A stretch of DNA of 64,000 nucleotides, taken from assembly GCA_035308565.1 (NCBI GenBank), contig DATGGK010000061.1, forward strand, positions 1-64,000, read 5' to 3'. The notes below the pieces were generated by a model that was not told the origin of the DNA, made no database searches, and worked only from the letters and a program-made list of their open reading frames with translations. Within the stretch, counting starts at the first letter, position 1. Each line of letters opens with the position of its first letter. This document shows positions 51,193 to 59,145 of the stretch, one piece after another. Source of the DNA: JANXLS01 sp035308565. GTDB taxonomy: Bacteria; Planctomycetota; SZUA-567; H5-PLA8. Made by a program: the position numbers and the translations under genes.

Positions 51193-51564
51193 ATGGTGCG
51201 GAAGATGAGTTTTAAGAAAAAGCCGCTCGCATTAAAAACAAGAATCGTGGGTAAATGGGACGACTCGCTGATCGGTTGCCCTTCACAGTGCTACGCGGAC
51301 GCGATCGGCCCAGGTGGGTTTCGATATGTTTTGTATTTGCGATGGCGGCATAGCGATCCGTGGATCGCTCGCGTGATTCAGACCAAGTGCAACGCTCAGA
51401 AATACCAAGAGTCGTGGAACAAAATAAAAGCGAAGCGGTCGCCGGACCTTTTCGAAATGTACAACGTGTTCTTAAAAGAAGAACAATTAGGCGCGGCGAA
51501 GGCGAAAATAGTTGATGTCGCGGACAAATGGCTTCGGTCAAGGCCTCGTAAATGGGACTATTAA
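51193..51564 (+). CDS. Hypothetical protein in the sulfur-carrier cluster
   Basis: A 123-residue basic protein with no family that I recognise. It is rich in Lys, Arg and Trp (WRHSDPWIARVIQTKCNAQKY, WNKIKAKRSPDLFEMYNVFL). It starts 3 bases after the stop of the carrier gene (a second in-frame ATG is at 51205) and is followed 6 bases later by the ACP-like gene. The tight spacing suggests co-transcription. Its base composition is a little richer in A and T than its neighbours, so it may be a later arrival in the operon. Confidence 0.55.
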   Translation: MVRKMSFKKKPLALKTRIVGKWDDSLIGCPSQCYADAIGPGGFRYVLYLRWRHSDPWIARVIQTKCNAQKYQESWNKIKAKRSPDLFEMYNVFLKEEQLGAAKAKIVDVADKWLRSRPRKWDY

Positions 51565-51570
51565 CCAACA

Positions 51571-51843
51571 ATGAGCCTCGACTACGCCGACCTGATCATG
51601 AGCCTCGACGACGAATTCGGCCTGCACTTGCACGAATACGAAGGCACGCGCCATCTCGCTCACGAAATCAGCACCGTCGGTGATTTGCACGCGCGCTTGT
51701 TCCAAGAATTGATGCGGCATGGGCCGGTGGATTCGAACGACATTTGGCGGCGCGTTTGCCGAGTAGTCGGGACAACATTGCACAAGAACCCGGCGTCGAT
51801 TCATCCGGCGCACCGGTTTATTGAAGATTTGGGAATGAACTAA
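51571..51843 (+). CDS. Acyl carrier protein-like protein with circularly permuted halves
   Basis: 90 residues. The N-terminus MSLDYADLIMSLDDEFGLHL aligns with the half of acyl carrier proteins that follows the phosphopantetheine serine (DSLDxVELVMALEDEFG), and ISTVGDLHARLFQEL with the last helix. The C-terminal half IWRRVCRVVGTTLHKNPASI and HRFIEDLGMN aligns with the first helix of ACP and the DLGAD that normally precedes the serine. So the order is second half, then first half, with the break exactly at the carrier serine; Ser2 takes its place. Without the usual Asp before it, attachment of phosphopantetheine is doubtful. The E1-like gene starts 3 bases after its stop. Such permuted ACP-like proteins exist elsewhere by my memory, with unknown role. 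Confidence 0.7.
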   Translation: MSLDYADLIMSLDDEFGLHLHEYEGTRHLAHEISTVGDLHARLFQELMRHGPVDSNDIWRRVCRVVGTTLHKNPASIHPAHRFIEDLGMN

Positions 51844-51845
51844 GC

Positions 51846-52901
51846 ATGAACCTCGACCGCTACAACCGCCAAATTCTGCTCCCCTTCATCGGCGAAGAGG
51901 GCCAGAAGAAAATCTGCAACTCGACCGCCGTCGTCGCCGGCTGCGGCGCGCTGGGCACCGTCATCGCCAACGTGCTTGCGCGCGCGGGCGTCGGCACGCT
52001 GCGCGTAATCGACCGCGATTTTGTCGAGATGAGCAATTTGCAGCGACAGGTGCTCTTCGACGAGCAGGATGTGCGCGAGAACATGCCCAAGGCCGCGGCG
52101 GCCGAGCGCAAACTCAAAGCAATCAACGCCGACATCAATATCGTGGGCATCGTCACGGACATCAATCCGGCGAATGTCGAAGAACTGATCAAAGGCGCGG
52201 ATGTCGTCGTGGACGGCGCGGACAATTTCGAAACGCGCTTCGTGATTAATGACGCGTGCGTGAAACACAACATTCCGTGGGTCTATGGCGCGGCGGTGGG
52301 CTCGACGGGCATGACGATGACGATCATTCCAGGACAGACACCGTGCATCCGCTGCCTCTTCGAAACCGCGCCGCCGCCGGGCATGACGCCGACGTGCGAT
52401 ACTGCGGGCGTGCTCGGCGCGGTGACAGGTCTGATCGGCAATTACGAGGGCGCGGAAGCACTGAAAATTCTTGCCGGAAGGCGCGACGCCATCAACACGC
52501 GACTTTATTCGATTGACCTGTGGTCCAGCGAGATGCACCAGTTCAAAATCGCGCGCGCGCGCGAAGTGGCCGATTGTCCGTGCTGCAAGCGGCGCAATTT
52601 CGAATTCCTGGAAGGGCAGGGGGCCAGCACGACGACGGGCCTCTGCGGACGCAACGCCGTGCAGATCAACCCGCGCAACGGATCGAAGCTCGATTTGCAG
52701 GAAATGGCCAACCGCCTGCAAGGCGCGGGCGGACTGAGTAACATCACCGCAAACAAATTCCTGCTGAAATTCAACGCGCCGGGCGGCGACGACGGCACCG
52801 GACTGGAGATCACCGTTTTTCCGGACAGCCGCGCGATCATCAAAGGCACGAAGAAAGTCGCGGATGCGCGAACGGCGTATGCGAAATACATCGGGGCGTA
52901 A
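51846..52901 (+). CDS. E1-like sulfur carrier activating enzyme (ThiF/MoeB/HcyF family)
   Basis: 351 residues. The adenylating fold has VVAGCGALGTVIANVLARAG near 29-48, DRDFVEMSNLQRQVLF (56-71), DGADNFETRFVINDAC, two CxxC zinc pairs (CIRC and CPCC), and CDTAGVLG (Cys184), the cysteine typical of the family. The extra C-terminal 90 residues form a small domain (LCGRNAVQINPRNGSKLDL), seen in some HcyF/ThiF-like enzymes. It would adenylate the C-terminal glycine of the carrier protein so that sulfur can be loaded. Its position after the MoaD-NIL gene and ACP-like gene, under a SAM riboswitch, points to homocysteine or methionine biosynthesis, not thiamine or molybdopterin. Confidence 0.88.
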   Translation: MNLDRYNRQILLPFIGEEGQKKICNSTAVVAGCGALGTVIANVLARAGVGTLRVIDRDFVEMSNLQRQVLFDEQDVRENMPKAAAAERKLKAINADINIVGIVTDINPANVEELIKGADVVVDGADNFETRFVINDACVKHNIPWVYGAAVGSTGMTMTIIPGQTPCIRCLFETAPPPGMTPTCDTAGVLGAVTGLIGNYEGAEALKILAGRRDAINTRLYSIDLWSSEMHQFKIARAREVADCPCCKRRNFEFLEGQGASTTTGLCGRNAVQINPRNGSKLDLQEMANRLQGAGGLSNITANKFLLKFNAPGGDDGTGLEITVFPDSRAIIKGTKKVADARTAYAKYIGA

Positions 52902-52904
52902 TCC

Positions 52905-54287
52905 GTGCGAATCCTCCGCCGGTGGTCCCGGTATTCGTTGCGAACGCTTCTGGTGGGCGTGCTATTTCTCGGCGCGTGCGGCTTGTTGTTGCGGCAGTAT
53001 TTTCGCGGGCCTTGGACGCCATCGCAAATGCCCGCATGGCGGGATATTTCTCGCGACGGAAGCCGAGCCATTGTCTATAAAGATTATAAAATTGCGACTG
53101 CGGTGGATACCATAACGGGCACGCCGCGGCCTTTCCCCAATCTCAAAATTTCCGATTTCGATATTCGCCACGAAACCTTTCCGTGGTCCGACGATGGAAA
53201 GGCGCTGCTGCTTTTCAACGAAACGCTCCATGAAATTCAGATTTGGAATCTGGATGAGATGACGGTGCAGTCGTCGATTCCTTTTCACAGCGAGAGGCGC
53301 GTTGACGCAGAGTTCTGCTGTGAAAATCGCCGCATTGTCGTCTTCGATGTGATCAATGAGCGCGCGGATATTGCTATTTACGACGTCCGCACCGGCGCGC
53401 TTGAGTATCGCATCGATTTTCCGCATGAAACCAATGAGCGGTACATTGAGTCTCCCGACGATCGCGCCTTTCTAAGAGTTTCCCCCGACGGGCGGTTGCT
53501 GGTTTCGGGTGCGGGCAGGTTTCAGCTCAAGGCAGAAAGCGATGCGCCCATCTTTCAGCGCATTCTTATTTGGGATGCCAACGACGGAAGCAAACTCAAA
53601 ACCGTGGAAACCAGCGACGTAGAATTCTATAGCCTGTATTTCGCGCCGCGCGATTCGCGCCATCTCTTTCTGTTCGACGACAGGGACGGTTTCATGGAGA
53701 TGAGGCTCTCTCCGCCGCAAAGCGACTTGGAGCGATCGCACGTGACAATGTTGGATTGGCAAACTGGGAAGACGCTGCATGTTTTCGCCGGCTATCCGCC
53801 TCGCAACAAATGCCCGCCGGTATTTTCAAAAGACGGCTCGATACTGGTGCTTTATCGCAGCGAGAACCGCAATGGCTTGTTCTGGAACACGACAACAGGC
53901 GCCCTCGAAGCCGATTATGCGCTTGCAGACGACGCGTGGATCAGCGACTTTTCGCCCGACGGAGAGCGCGTGGTTACGACCAACGGCCAAATTTTGGATT
54001 GGCGTACGAATCAGTATCTCTGCGACTTCGCAAAGCGTTTGAATTTGTCGGCGCCAATAGAGAGAGGAGAGTTTCGTTTCCTGGATAATGCGACGATCGT
54101 GTCGAGATTCCTTATTTCGATTCGAAATGGATATGAGCACTGCCATTTCCGTTGGGTGCGTTTATATCCGGAACGCTGGTGGGGTCCGGTCTGCCTGCCG
54201 GAATTCTGGGTGGCAATACTCCTTCTGATGGGATGGCTCTGGAGTTGGCGACGCGATTGGACAGAATTCAGCGTTCGCGCAAAATGA
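52905..54287 (+). CDS. Membrane-anchored beta-propeller protein
   Basis: 460 residues. The N-terminus WSRYSLRTLLVGVLFLGACG is the membrane anchor with the SLRTLL motif frequent in Planctomycetes and Verrucomicrobia. WD40-like or TolB-like blades follow (WSDDGKALLLFNETLHEIQI, LRVSPDGRLLVSGAGRF, FSPDGERVVTTNGQI). A second membrane segment lies near the C-terminus (LPEFWVAILLLMGWLWSWRR). The propeller is on one side of the membrane; no enzyme motif is seen. GTG 52905 starts 3 bases after the E1 gene, so it could be in the same transcript, though nothing links its function. It is convergent with the next gene (minus strand). Confidence 0.75.
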   Translation: MRILRRWSRYSLRTLLVGVLFLGACGLLLRQYFRGPWTPSQMPAWRDISRDGSRAIVYKDYKIATAVDTITGTPRPFPNLKISDFDIRHETFPWSDDGKALLLFNETLHEIQIWNLDEMTVQSSIPFHSERRVDAEFCCENRRIVVFDVINERADIAIYDVRTGALEYRIDFPHETNERYIESPDDRAFLRVSPDGRLLVSGAGRFQLKAESDAPIFQRILIWDANDGSKLKTVETSDVEFYSLYFAPRDSRHLFLFDDRDGFMEMRLSPPQSDLERSHVTMLDWQTGKTLHVFAGYPPRNKCPPVFSKDGSILVLYRSENRNGLFWNTTTGALEADYALADDAWISDFSPDGERVVTTNGQILDWRTNQYLCDFAKRLNLSAPIERGEFRFLDNATIVSRFLISIRNGYEHCHFRWVRLYPERWWGPVCLPEFWVAILLLMGWLWSWRRDWTEFSVRAK

Positions 54288-54292
54288 ATGCG

Positions 54293-55417
54293 CTAAAAAC
54301 TCGCATCCCAAAACCGCCCGCTCCACTGTTCCAAAAACGCCGCCAGTTCCGTGTTCTTCGCGCTCTTCGCGTTGCGCACGTAGAATCCGGACGATGCGGT
54401 TCCCGCGGCGAGCAACTCCGCCGGTTCCAGGCCGGCCATCAGGCCGATGCAGAATCCGGAATTGAAATTGTCGCCCGCGCCCGTGGTCAGTTTCGGATTC
54501 GCGCAGAACGGACCATCCAATTTCGCGCTGCCTTTTTCGGTCGCGCACGCCGCGTTCTTCGTTGGATGAATCACGACCGCGTCCAGTTCCAGCGCGCTGC
54601 GCAGCGTAGCCGCGTTGGCTTCGATTTCGTCGGCGTTGAATTTCAATCCGAGCGCGGCGCTCACTTCCATGCTTTCTTTTTGATTCACGCCCAGCACCAC
54701 ACGGTGACTGCAGCGGAAACTCTTCAGCATTTTGCACGCGCGCGCGATTTCATCCGCGGGGCGTTTTTCCGGATCGGCCAAATCGATAAACAAAATCGCG
54801 CCCTTCGGAGTCGTCACGTCCTTGAGATCCTTCAGCAAATTAATCCAGATGTCGGTTTGATACGGAAGCATGGTCCAGTTCGTCAGCGCGATCAGATTCG
54901 ACGTATTCCAAAGCTGTTCCAAGCGCTCCTCGCCGACCACCTGCTTCATGCGGTCGTACGTGACTTCTTTCAGCGTCTGATGCTTGCCGAGCATGACCTT
55001 GCCGTCGCGGAATTCGAGTGCGTCGGTCACGCCCGGTTCGCAGAGCGTGTAGCAGGCCTTGCAGCGCGCGGCCATGTCCGAAAAGACCGCGTGCGGGGTG
55101 GGGGAGCCGAGACAGCCGATGTAACTCACGTTCAATCCATTCTCGATCAGCGCGTTGGCCATGATCGGGCCGTTGCCGCCGAGTTTCTGCTGGCGCACGA
55201 CCAGCTCGATGTTGCTCGACAATCCCGCCGCGCGCGAAATGCGTTCGCCCAGCGCCGCAATCGTTTCGACGCGCGTGTAATTCGCCGCGTCGGCGCGCTT
55301 GTCCACCACGTCGATGATGTTGTCCACGAAGCCGTCGAGGCCGACGAGCGTGTTGAATTTGGACGGATTGAAGGCTTTGATTTTTTGAGCCGTGGCGGCG
55401 ATGATCGAACTGGACAT
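54293..55417 (-). CDS. PfkB-family carbohydrate kinase
   Basis: 374 residues with the ribokinase fold. The N-terminal glycine motif is in QQKLGGNGPIMANALI and the ATP and catalytic base signature is LTTGAGDNFNSGFCIGLMAG near residues 305-325, with the catalytic Asp in GAGD. The family phosphorylates sugars, nucleosides or related alcohols, and the substrate is not told by sequence. The usual family length is 300-330 residues; the extra length is mostly in the middle lid region. The start ATG 55417 with AGGAGA upstream fits. The gene is transcribed alone. Confidence 0.85.
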   Translation of the reverse strand: MSSSIIAATAQKIKAFNPSKFNTLVGLDGFVDNIIDVVDKRADAANYTRVETIAALGERISRAAGLSSNIELVVRQQKLGGNGPIMANALIENGLNVSYIGCLGSPTPHAVFSDMAARCKACYTLCEPGVTDALEFRDGKVMLGKHQTLKEVTYDRMKQVVGEERLEQLWNTSNLIALTNWTMLPYQTDIWINLLKDLKDVTTPKGAILFIDLADPEKRPADEIARACKMLKSFRCSHRVVLGVNQKESMEVSAALGLKFNADEIEANAATLRSALELDAVVIHPTKNAACATEKGSAKLDGPFCANPKLTTGAGDNFNSGFCIGLMAGLEPAELLAAGTASSGFYVRNAKSAKNTELAAFLEQWSGRFWDASF

Positions 55418-55485
55418 GCGCGGTGTCTCCTGTAAAAATGCAATGATTCGATTTTGAGCGCGTGCGCGGTGCGAGTCTAACGCAC

Positions 55486-55560
55486 TGTCCCCTCACCCCG
55501 CGGGCGCAAACAGCCGCGCCCGTCGGCCCTCTCCCGAAGGGAGAGGGGAACGGCAACCGA
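55486..55560. repeat. Palindromic element (family B) upstream of glnB
   Basis: CCCCTCACCCCGCGGGCGCA, a short hairpin (GGGCGC/GCGCCC), CGTCGGCCC and CTCTCCCGAAGGGAGAGGGG. It matches the right-hand unit at 17465-17515. It sits in the 245-base divergent gap between the PfkB kinase gene and glnB. I saw no other feature in that gap apart from the leader of glnB (AAGGAGAG at 55649-55656). Confidence 0.85.
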
Positions 55561-55662
55561 ACCGATACACTCGTGCATCCTTTATACGCGGATTTGAACT
55601 TTTCGTCCATTGAAGTAGACTTCTTTTAGCGGCTCGAAAACCAAATTAAGGAGAGGTCGGCA

Positions 55663-56007
55663 ATGAAATACATCATCGCGATCGTTCAACCGCAGAAACT
55701 TGATGCGGTGCGCGAAGCGCTGGGACATGCAGGCATCAGCGGCGTGACCGTGTCGGACGTGCAAGGCTACGGGCGGCAGAAAGGCCACACCGAAGTCTAC
55801 CGCGGCCACGAGTACACCGTGAATTTTGTGCGCAAGGTCAAGCTTGAGATTGCCTGCGACGACGCGCTGGCCGACAAAGTCGTCGAAGCAATTTCGACGT
55901 CGGCGAAAACGGGCGGCGGCAAAATCGGCGACGGCAAAATCTTCGTCATGACGCTCGAAGACGCCGTGCGCATCCGCACCGGCGAACGCGGCAAGGATGC
56001 GTTGTAA
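55663..56007 (+). CDS. glnB: Nitrogen regulatory protein P-II
   Basis: 114 residues, the full length of the family. The T-loop has GYGRQKGHTEVYRGHEYTVNF with Tyr51, the site of uridylylation in enterobacterial P-II. The B-loop is TSAKTGGGKIGDGKIFV and the C-terminal part VMTLEDAVRIRTGERG is typical. It senses ATP/ADP and 2-oxoglutarate and binds partner proteins. AAGGAGAGG precedes the start. The stop overlaps the next start (TAATG at 56005), so the aminotransferase gene is translationally coupled. No ammonium transporter or glutamine synthetase gene is nearby. Confidence 0.95.
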   Translation: MKYIIAIVQPQKLDAVREALGHAGISGVTVSDVQGYGRQKGHTEVYRGHEYTVNFVRKVKLEIACDDALADKVVEAISTSAKTGGGKIGDGKIFVMTLEDAVRIRTGERGKDAL

Positions 56008-57581
56008 TGGCCGACGCGAAGACGCTCGAAGAACCGGCGTTGCGCGGCGCCCTCAACCGCACGCCGCCGCCAAGCACGGTGCCGGTGTGGGATCCGTGGA
56101 AAGAAGAGGCGCCGCACGAACGCACGCACCGCGTCAAAGTCGATCCGAAGCGCGAGCCGCCCATCACCGGCGCGATTCCGAAAGAACTTCCCGCGACGCG
56201 ATTCGTCACGTGGGACCCGTGGTCGCATGGTTTGCCGAATGGCGTGACGCCGCCTGAAGGTTACCGTGGCGCATCGCACTCTTCGCATGACGCGGCCTCC
56301 TTTGTACCGCCGGCCTCCGGCCGGCAAGATTCCGGCCGGCGGGACGCCGGCGATACAATCACGCTGCCGCTTATAAAGGTGGGCGAGAATGTTCCACCGC
56401 TGGCGCGGCGCATGTCGCGACTGGGCACGGAGACAGCGTTCGATGTGCTCGCGCGCGTGAAGAAGTTACAGGCCGAAGGAAAATCGGTCTTGAGCTTCGC
56501 GCTGGGCGAGCCGGACTTCGACACGCCCACTCATGTTCGCGAATCGGCGAAGAAGGCGCTCGACGAGGGCCAGACGCATTACGGCCCGTCGGCGGGACTC
56601 GATCCACTGCGCAAGTCGATTGCGAAGTACATCAGCCGCTCGCGCAAGATTTCCGTCGATTTCGATCAGGTCGTCGTCGGCCCGGGCGCAAAGCCAGTGC
56701 TTTTCGACGCCATGATGGCGTTGGTGGACGAGGGCGACGAAGTCATTTATCCGAATCCCGGCTATCCGATTTACGAATCGGTCGCCGATTTTCTCGGCGC
56801 GAAATCGGTCCCGCTGCCGCTGACTGAAGCCAAGCAATTCCGCTTCGATCTCAACGATCTGGCGAAAGTGATATCGCCGAAGACGAAACTGCTCGTGGTC
56901 AACACACCGGCCAATCCAACCGGCGGAGTTTTGACGAAGGAAGATCTCGCTGGCGTCGCCGAGTTGGCGCGCAAACACAATTTCTGGATCATTGCCGACG
57001 AAATCTATTCGGAGATTCTCTACATTCCCGAGTACGCCAGCATCCTTCAGCACGCAGGCATGGCCGAGCGGACTGTGCTGATCGACGGCTTTTCGAAAAC
57101 TTTCGCGATGACCGGCTGGCGCCTCGGATATGGCGTGATGCCCAAAGCGCTCGTGCCGCATGTCGCGCGCATCGAAACGAACGTGAATTCGTGCACGTGC
57201 ACGTTCGCGCAACTCGCCGCCATCGACGCGCTCGACGGCCCGTGGACCGAAGCGCACCGCTTCCGCGACGAATTCGAAAAACGCCGCGACCTGATCGTCG
57301 CCGGATTGAACGCAATCAAAGGCGTCTCGTGTTTGAAACCCGACGGCGCGTTCTATGTTTTCCCTAACGTGACGCAGGCCTGCAAGAATCTCGGCTTGAA
57401 AGATTCGCGCGAATTCCAGGACAAAGCGCTGAGCGACGCGGGAGTTGCAGTGCTCGCGCGCACCTGCTTCGGCCGAAAAAATCCGGGCGAAGAACAGGAA
57501 TACATCCGCTTGAGTTACGCGACAAGCCAGGAGAATATTCGCGAGGGGCTGAAGCGGTTGAAGGCGTTTTGCGAGAAGTAA
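56007..57581 (+). CDS. Class I/II aminotransferase with unusual N-terminal extension
   Basis: 524 residues. From about 128 onward it is a type I fold PLP aminotransferase of the aspartate aminotransferase Ib group: LARRMSRLGTETAFDVLARV, SFALGEPDFDTP, YGPSAGLDPLRKSIA, VVVNTPANPTGGVL and the PLP lysine in IDGFSKTFAMTGWRLGY. Family members are about 390-400 residues, so about 125 are extra. Residues 1-90 are a Pro-rich region with two WDPW motifs (VPVWDPWKEE and FVTWDPWSHG), and about 95-118 are the translation of palindromic repeats. The start ATG 56007 overlaps the glnB stop. An internal start (for example GTG near 56379) would give a normal-size enzyme; the coupling to glnB favours the long form. 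Confidence 0.85.
   Translation: MADAKTLEEPALRGALNRTPPPSTVPVWDPWKEEAPHERTHRVKVDPKREPPITGAIPKELPATRFVTWDPWSHGLPNGVTPPEGYRGASHSSHDAASFVPPASGRQDSGRRDAGDTITLPLIKVGENVPPLARRMSRLGTETAFDVLARVKKLQAEGKSVLSFALGEPDFDTPTHVRESAKKALDEGQTHYGPSAGLDPLRKSIAKYISRSRKISVDFDQVVVGPGAKPVLFDAMMALVDEGDEVIYPNPGYPIYESVADFLGAKSVPLPLTEAKQFRFDLNDLAKVISPKTKLLVVNTPANPTGGVLTKEDLAGVAELARKHNFWIIADEIYSEILYIPEYASILQHAGMAERTVLIDGFSKTFAMTGWRLGYGVMPKALVPHVARIETNVNSCTCTFAQLAAIDALDGPWTEAHRFRDEFEKRRDLIVAGLNAIKGVSCLKPDGAFYVFPNVTQACKNLGLKDSREFQDKALSDAGVAVLARTCFGRKNPGEEQEYIRLSYATSQENIREGLKRLKAFCEK
56309..56360 (+). repeat. In-frame palindromic elements (family C) in the aminotransferase gene
   Basis: CCGCCGGCCTCCGGCCGGC and CCGGCCGGCGGGACGCCGGC. 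Together they encode PPASGRQDSGRRDAGDT. They lie between the N-terminal Pro-rich region and the enzyme domain and so form the link between the two. Confidence 0.8.
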
Positions 57582-57584
57582 TTT

Positions 57585-57618
57585 TTCACGCGGAGGCGCG
57601 AAGGCGCGGAGAAGGAAA
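57585..57618. repeat. Single degenerate array arm (CGCGGAGGCGCGAAGGCGCGGAG)
   Basis: A short GC-rich array after the aminotransferase stop, similar in form to the array at 18812 but without a complementary arm. It lies just before the start of the Uma2-like gene (57620). Confidence 0.5.
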
Positions 57619-57619
57619 C

Positions 57620-58357
57620 ATGAACACAACAATCGAAGTACGCCGGTCGAGTGCGCCGCGCGGCCATGCGCCGTTGCGCCGAAATCGGATTCCCCCGCTG
57701 GAAAACGGCGCGACGCTGGACGCGGATGAATTCGTCCGTCGTTACAAGGCAACGCCGTCCTGGATTAAAAAGGCCGAACTCATCGATGGAGTCGTTTATA
57801 TGCAAACATTAGTTAGTTCGGAGTGGCATGCAATTCCAGATGGTTTCATTCAAGCGTGTATCGGATGCTACGCAATGGAAACACCCGGAGTCGAGAATTT
57901 GCCCAACGCGACGATTCGTTTGAGCTCCAGTTATGCGCCGCAACCTGATGGACTGCTGCGCGTGCCGCGAGAATATGGCGGCACAACTCATTTTGATAAG
58001 GATGGCTGCATCGTCGGTCCCGTTGAATTCGTCGCTGAAATTGCCGCAAGCAGCGTATCGATCGATTTGGGCCGGAAGTTAAATTTGTACCGCGATACCG
58101 GCATTCAAGAATATTTTGCATGGCGAACCGAAGATAATTTGATCGACTGGTTTTATTTGGAAAGCGGCAAATATGTGCCGCTGGTTCCAGACAAAGAAGG
58201 CATCGTTCGAAGCCGTGTATTTCCGGGATTGTGGCTGGACATTGGTGGGATATTAAAACGCGACCGCAAGCGCGTAATGGCGACATTGAAACGCGGCTTG
58301 AAGAGCGCGGAGCACGCGCGATTTGTGAGGAAGTTAAAAGCGGCGCACACAAAGTAA
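57620..58357 (+). CDS. Uma2-family (DUF820) PD-(D/E)XK-like protein
   Basis: 245 residues. The core pattern is ELIDGVVYMQT, YAPQPDGLLRVPREYGG, VEFVAEIAASSVSIDLGRKL and YRDTGIQEYFAWRTEDNLID. These match the PD, (D/E)xK and QxxY-type marks of the Uma2 family, predicted endonucleases found in large numbers in Cyanobacteria, Planctomycetes and Verrucomicrobia. The function is not known. The start ATG 57620 has GGAG 9 bases upstream; a longer reading from 57569 is repeat sequence. Confidence 0.85.
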   Translation: MNTTIEVRRSSAPRGHAPLRRNRIPPLENGATLDADEFVRRYKATPSWIKKAELIDGVVYMQTLVSSEWHAIPDGFIQACIGCYAMETPGVENLPNATIRLSSSYAPQPDGLLRVPREYGGTTHFDKDGCIVGPVEFVAEIAASSVSIDLGRKLNLYRDTGIQEYFAWRTEDNLIDWFYLESGKYVPLVPDKEGIVRSRVFPGLWLDIGGILKRDRKRVMATLKRGLKSAEHARFVRKLKAAHTK

Positions 58358-58361
58358 GCGA

Positions 58362-59036
58362 CTACAATCTTGCCTCGGCCACAATTTCACACAACCCGCG
58401 CAAGCATCCGAGAGTTTTAAGCGCCCTCGCGTACGCCTTCGCTCCAAACATCCGATACACCGGCAGCAACACCTTCCGTCCATTCCGATAATTCAGCCGC
58501 GTCGCCACATTCTTGTATCCGCAATCGAGCAGCAGATTGTGAATCGTCTGGCGCGTCCACGAATACAAATGGTGGTCGATGTCGCGCGGATTCGGCGGCG
58601 CTTTGATCGGCTCGATGGGCAGCGCGACGATCAGTTTTCCGTTCTGGGCGAGAAAGCGCTTCGCATCCAGCAGCATCTTGCGCGGCTCTTGCAGATGTTC
58701 GATCACGTGTCGCAACAGCACGCAATCGAATCGCGCATCGGCGGGTACGTCGTCGAGCGATGCAAGCGAGTCGATGCCAATCTTCGCGCAATGCTCGCGC
58801 GCGAATTTTGACGGCTCCACGGCTGTGACTTTCGCGGTGACTTTGATCGCGAGCAGATTCGTGCCCAACCCCGCGCCAATTTCGAGGACGCGCGCGCCCG
58901 GTTTGAGATCAGCGAAATACGTGAGCCGCGCGAATTCGGACATCGCTTTCGTCAATAGCGGATTGTCGAGGAATTCCTTGTGGCGCTCGGCGTGATACGC
59001 GTCGCCCTCGGCGCTTGAATAATCGGGACTCGACAT
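58362..59036 (-). CDS. Class I SAM-dependent methyltransferase
   Basis: 224 residues with the Rossmann methyltransferase pattern: VLEIGAGLGTNLLAIK (motif I), VEPSKFAREHC, FDCVLLRHVIEHLQEP (motif IV) and LIVALPIEP. The substrate is unknown, though enzymes with HVIEHL often act on small molecules or cell-surface sugars. It converges with the Uma2-like gene and diverges from apt, whose annotated frame begins nearby. It may carry a typical small-molecule methylation role. Confidence 0.85.
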   Translation of the reverse strand: MSSPDYSSAEGDAYHAERHKEFLDNPLLTKAMSEFARLTYFADLKPGARVLEIGAGLGTNLLAIKVTAKVTAVEPSKFAREHCAKIGIDSLASLDDVPADARFDCVLLRHVIEHLQEPRKMLLDAKRFLAQNGKLIVALPIEPIKAPPNPRDIDHHLYSWTRQTIHNLLLDCGYKNVATRLNYRNGRKVLLPVYRMFGAKAYARALKTLGCLRGLCEIVAEARL

Positions 59037-59044
59037 GATACTCG

Positions 59045-59077
59045 TTCAGGAATCAGGGGTCAGAGGTCAGGAGTCAG
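59045..59077. repeat. Single degenerate array arm (GGAATCAGGGGTCAGAGGTC)
   Basis: AGGAATCAGGGGTCAGAGGT with further variants ending in GGAGTCAGC; it resembles the units around 8150. No complementary arm was found. It lies in the leader of apt. Confidence 0.5.
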
Positions 59078-59145
59078 CAACGGCTGCGAAACGCTACGCG
59101 TTTCATGCATTGTCTAAATACTTCTTCCACGGAGGCTTCGCAAAC

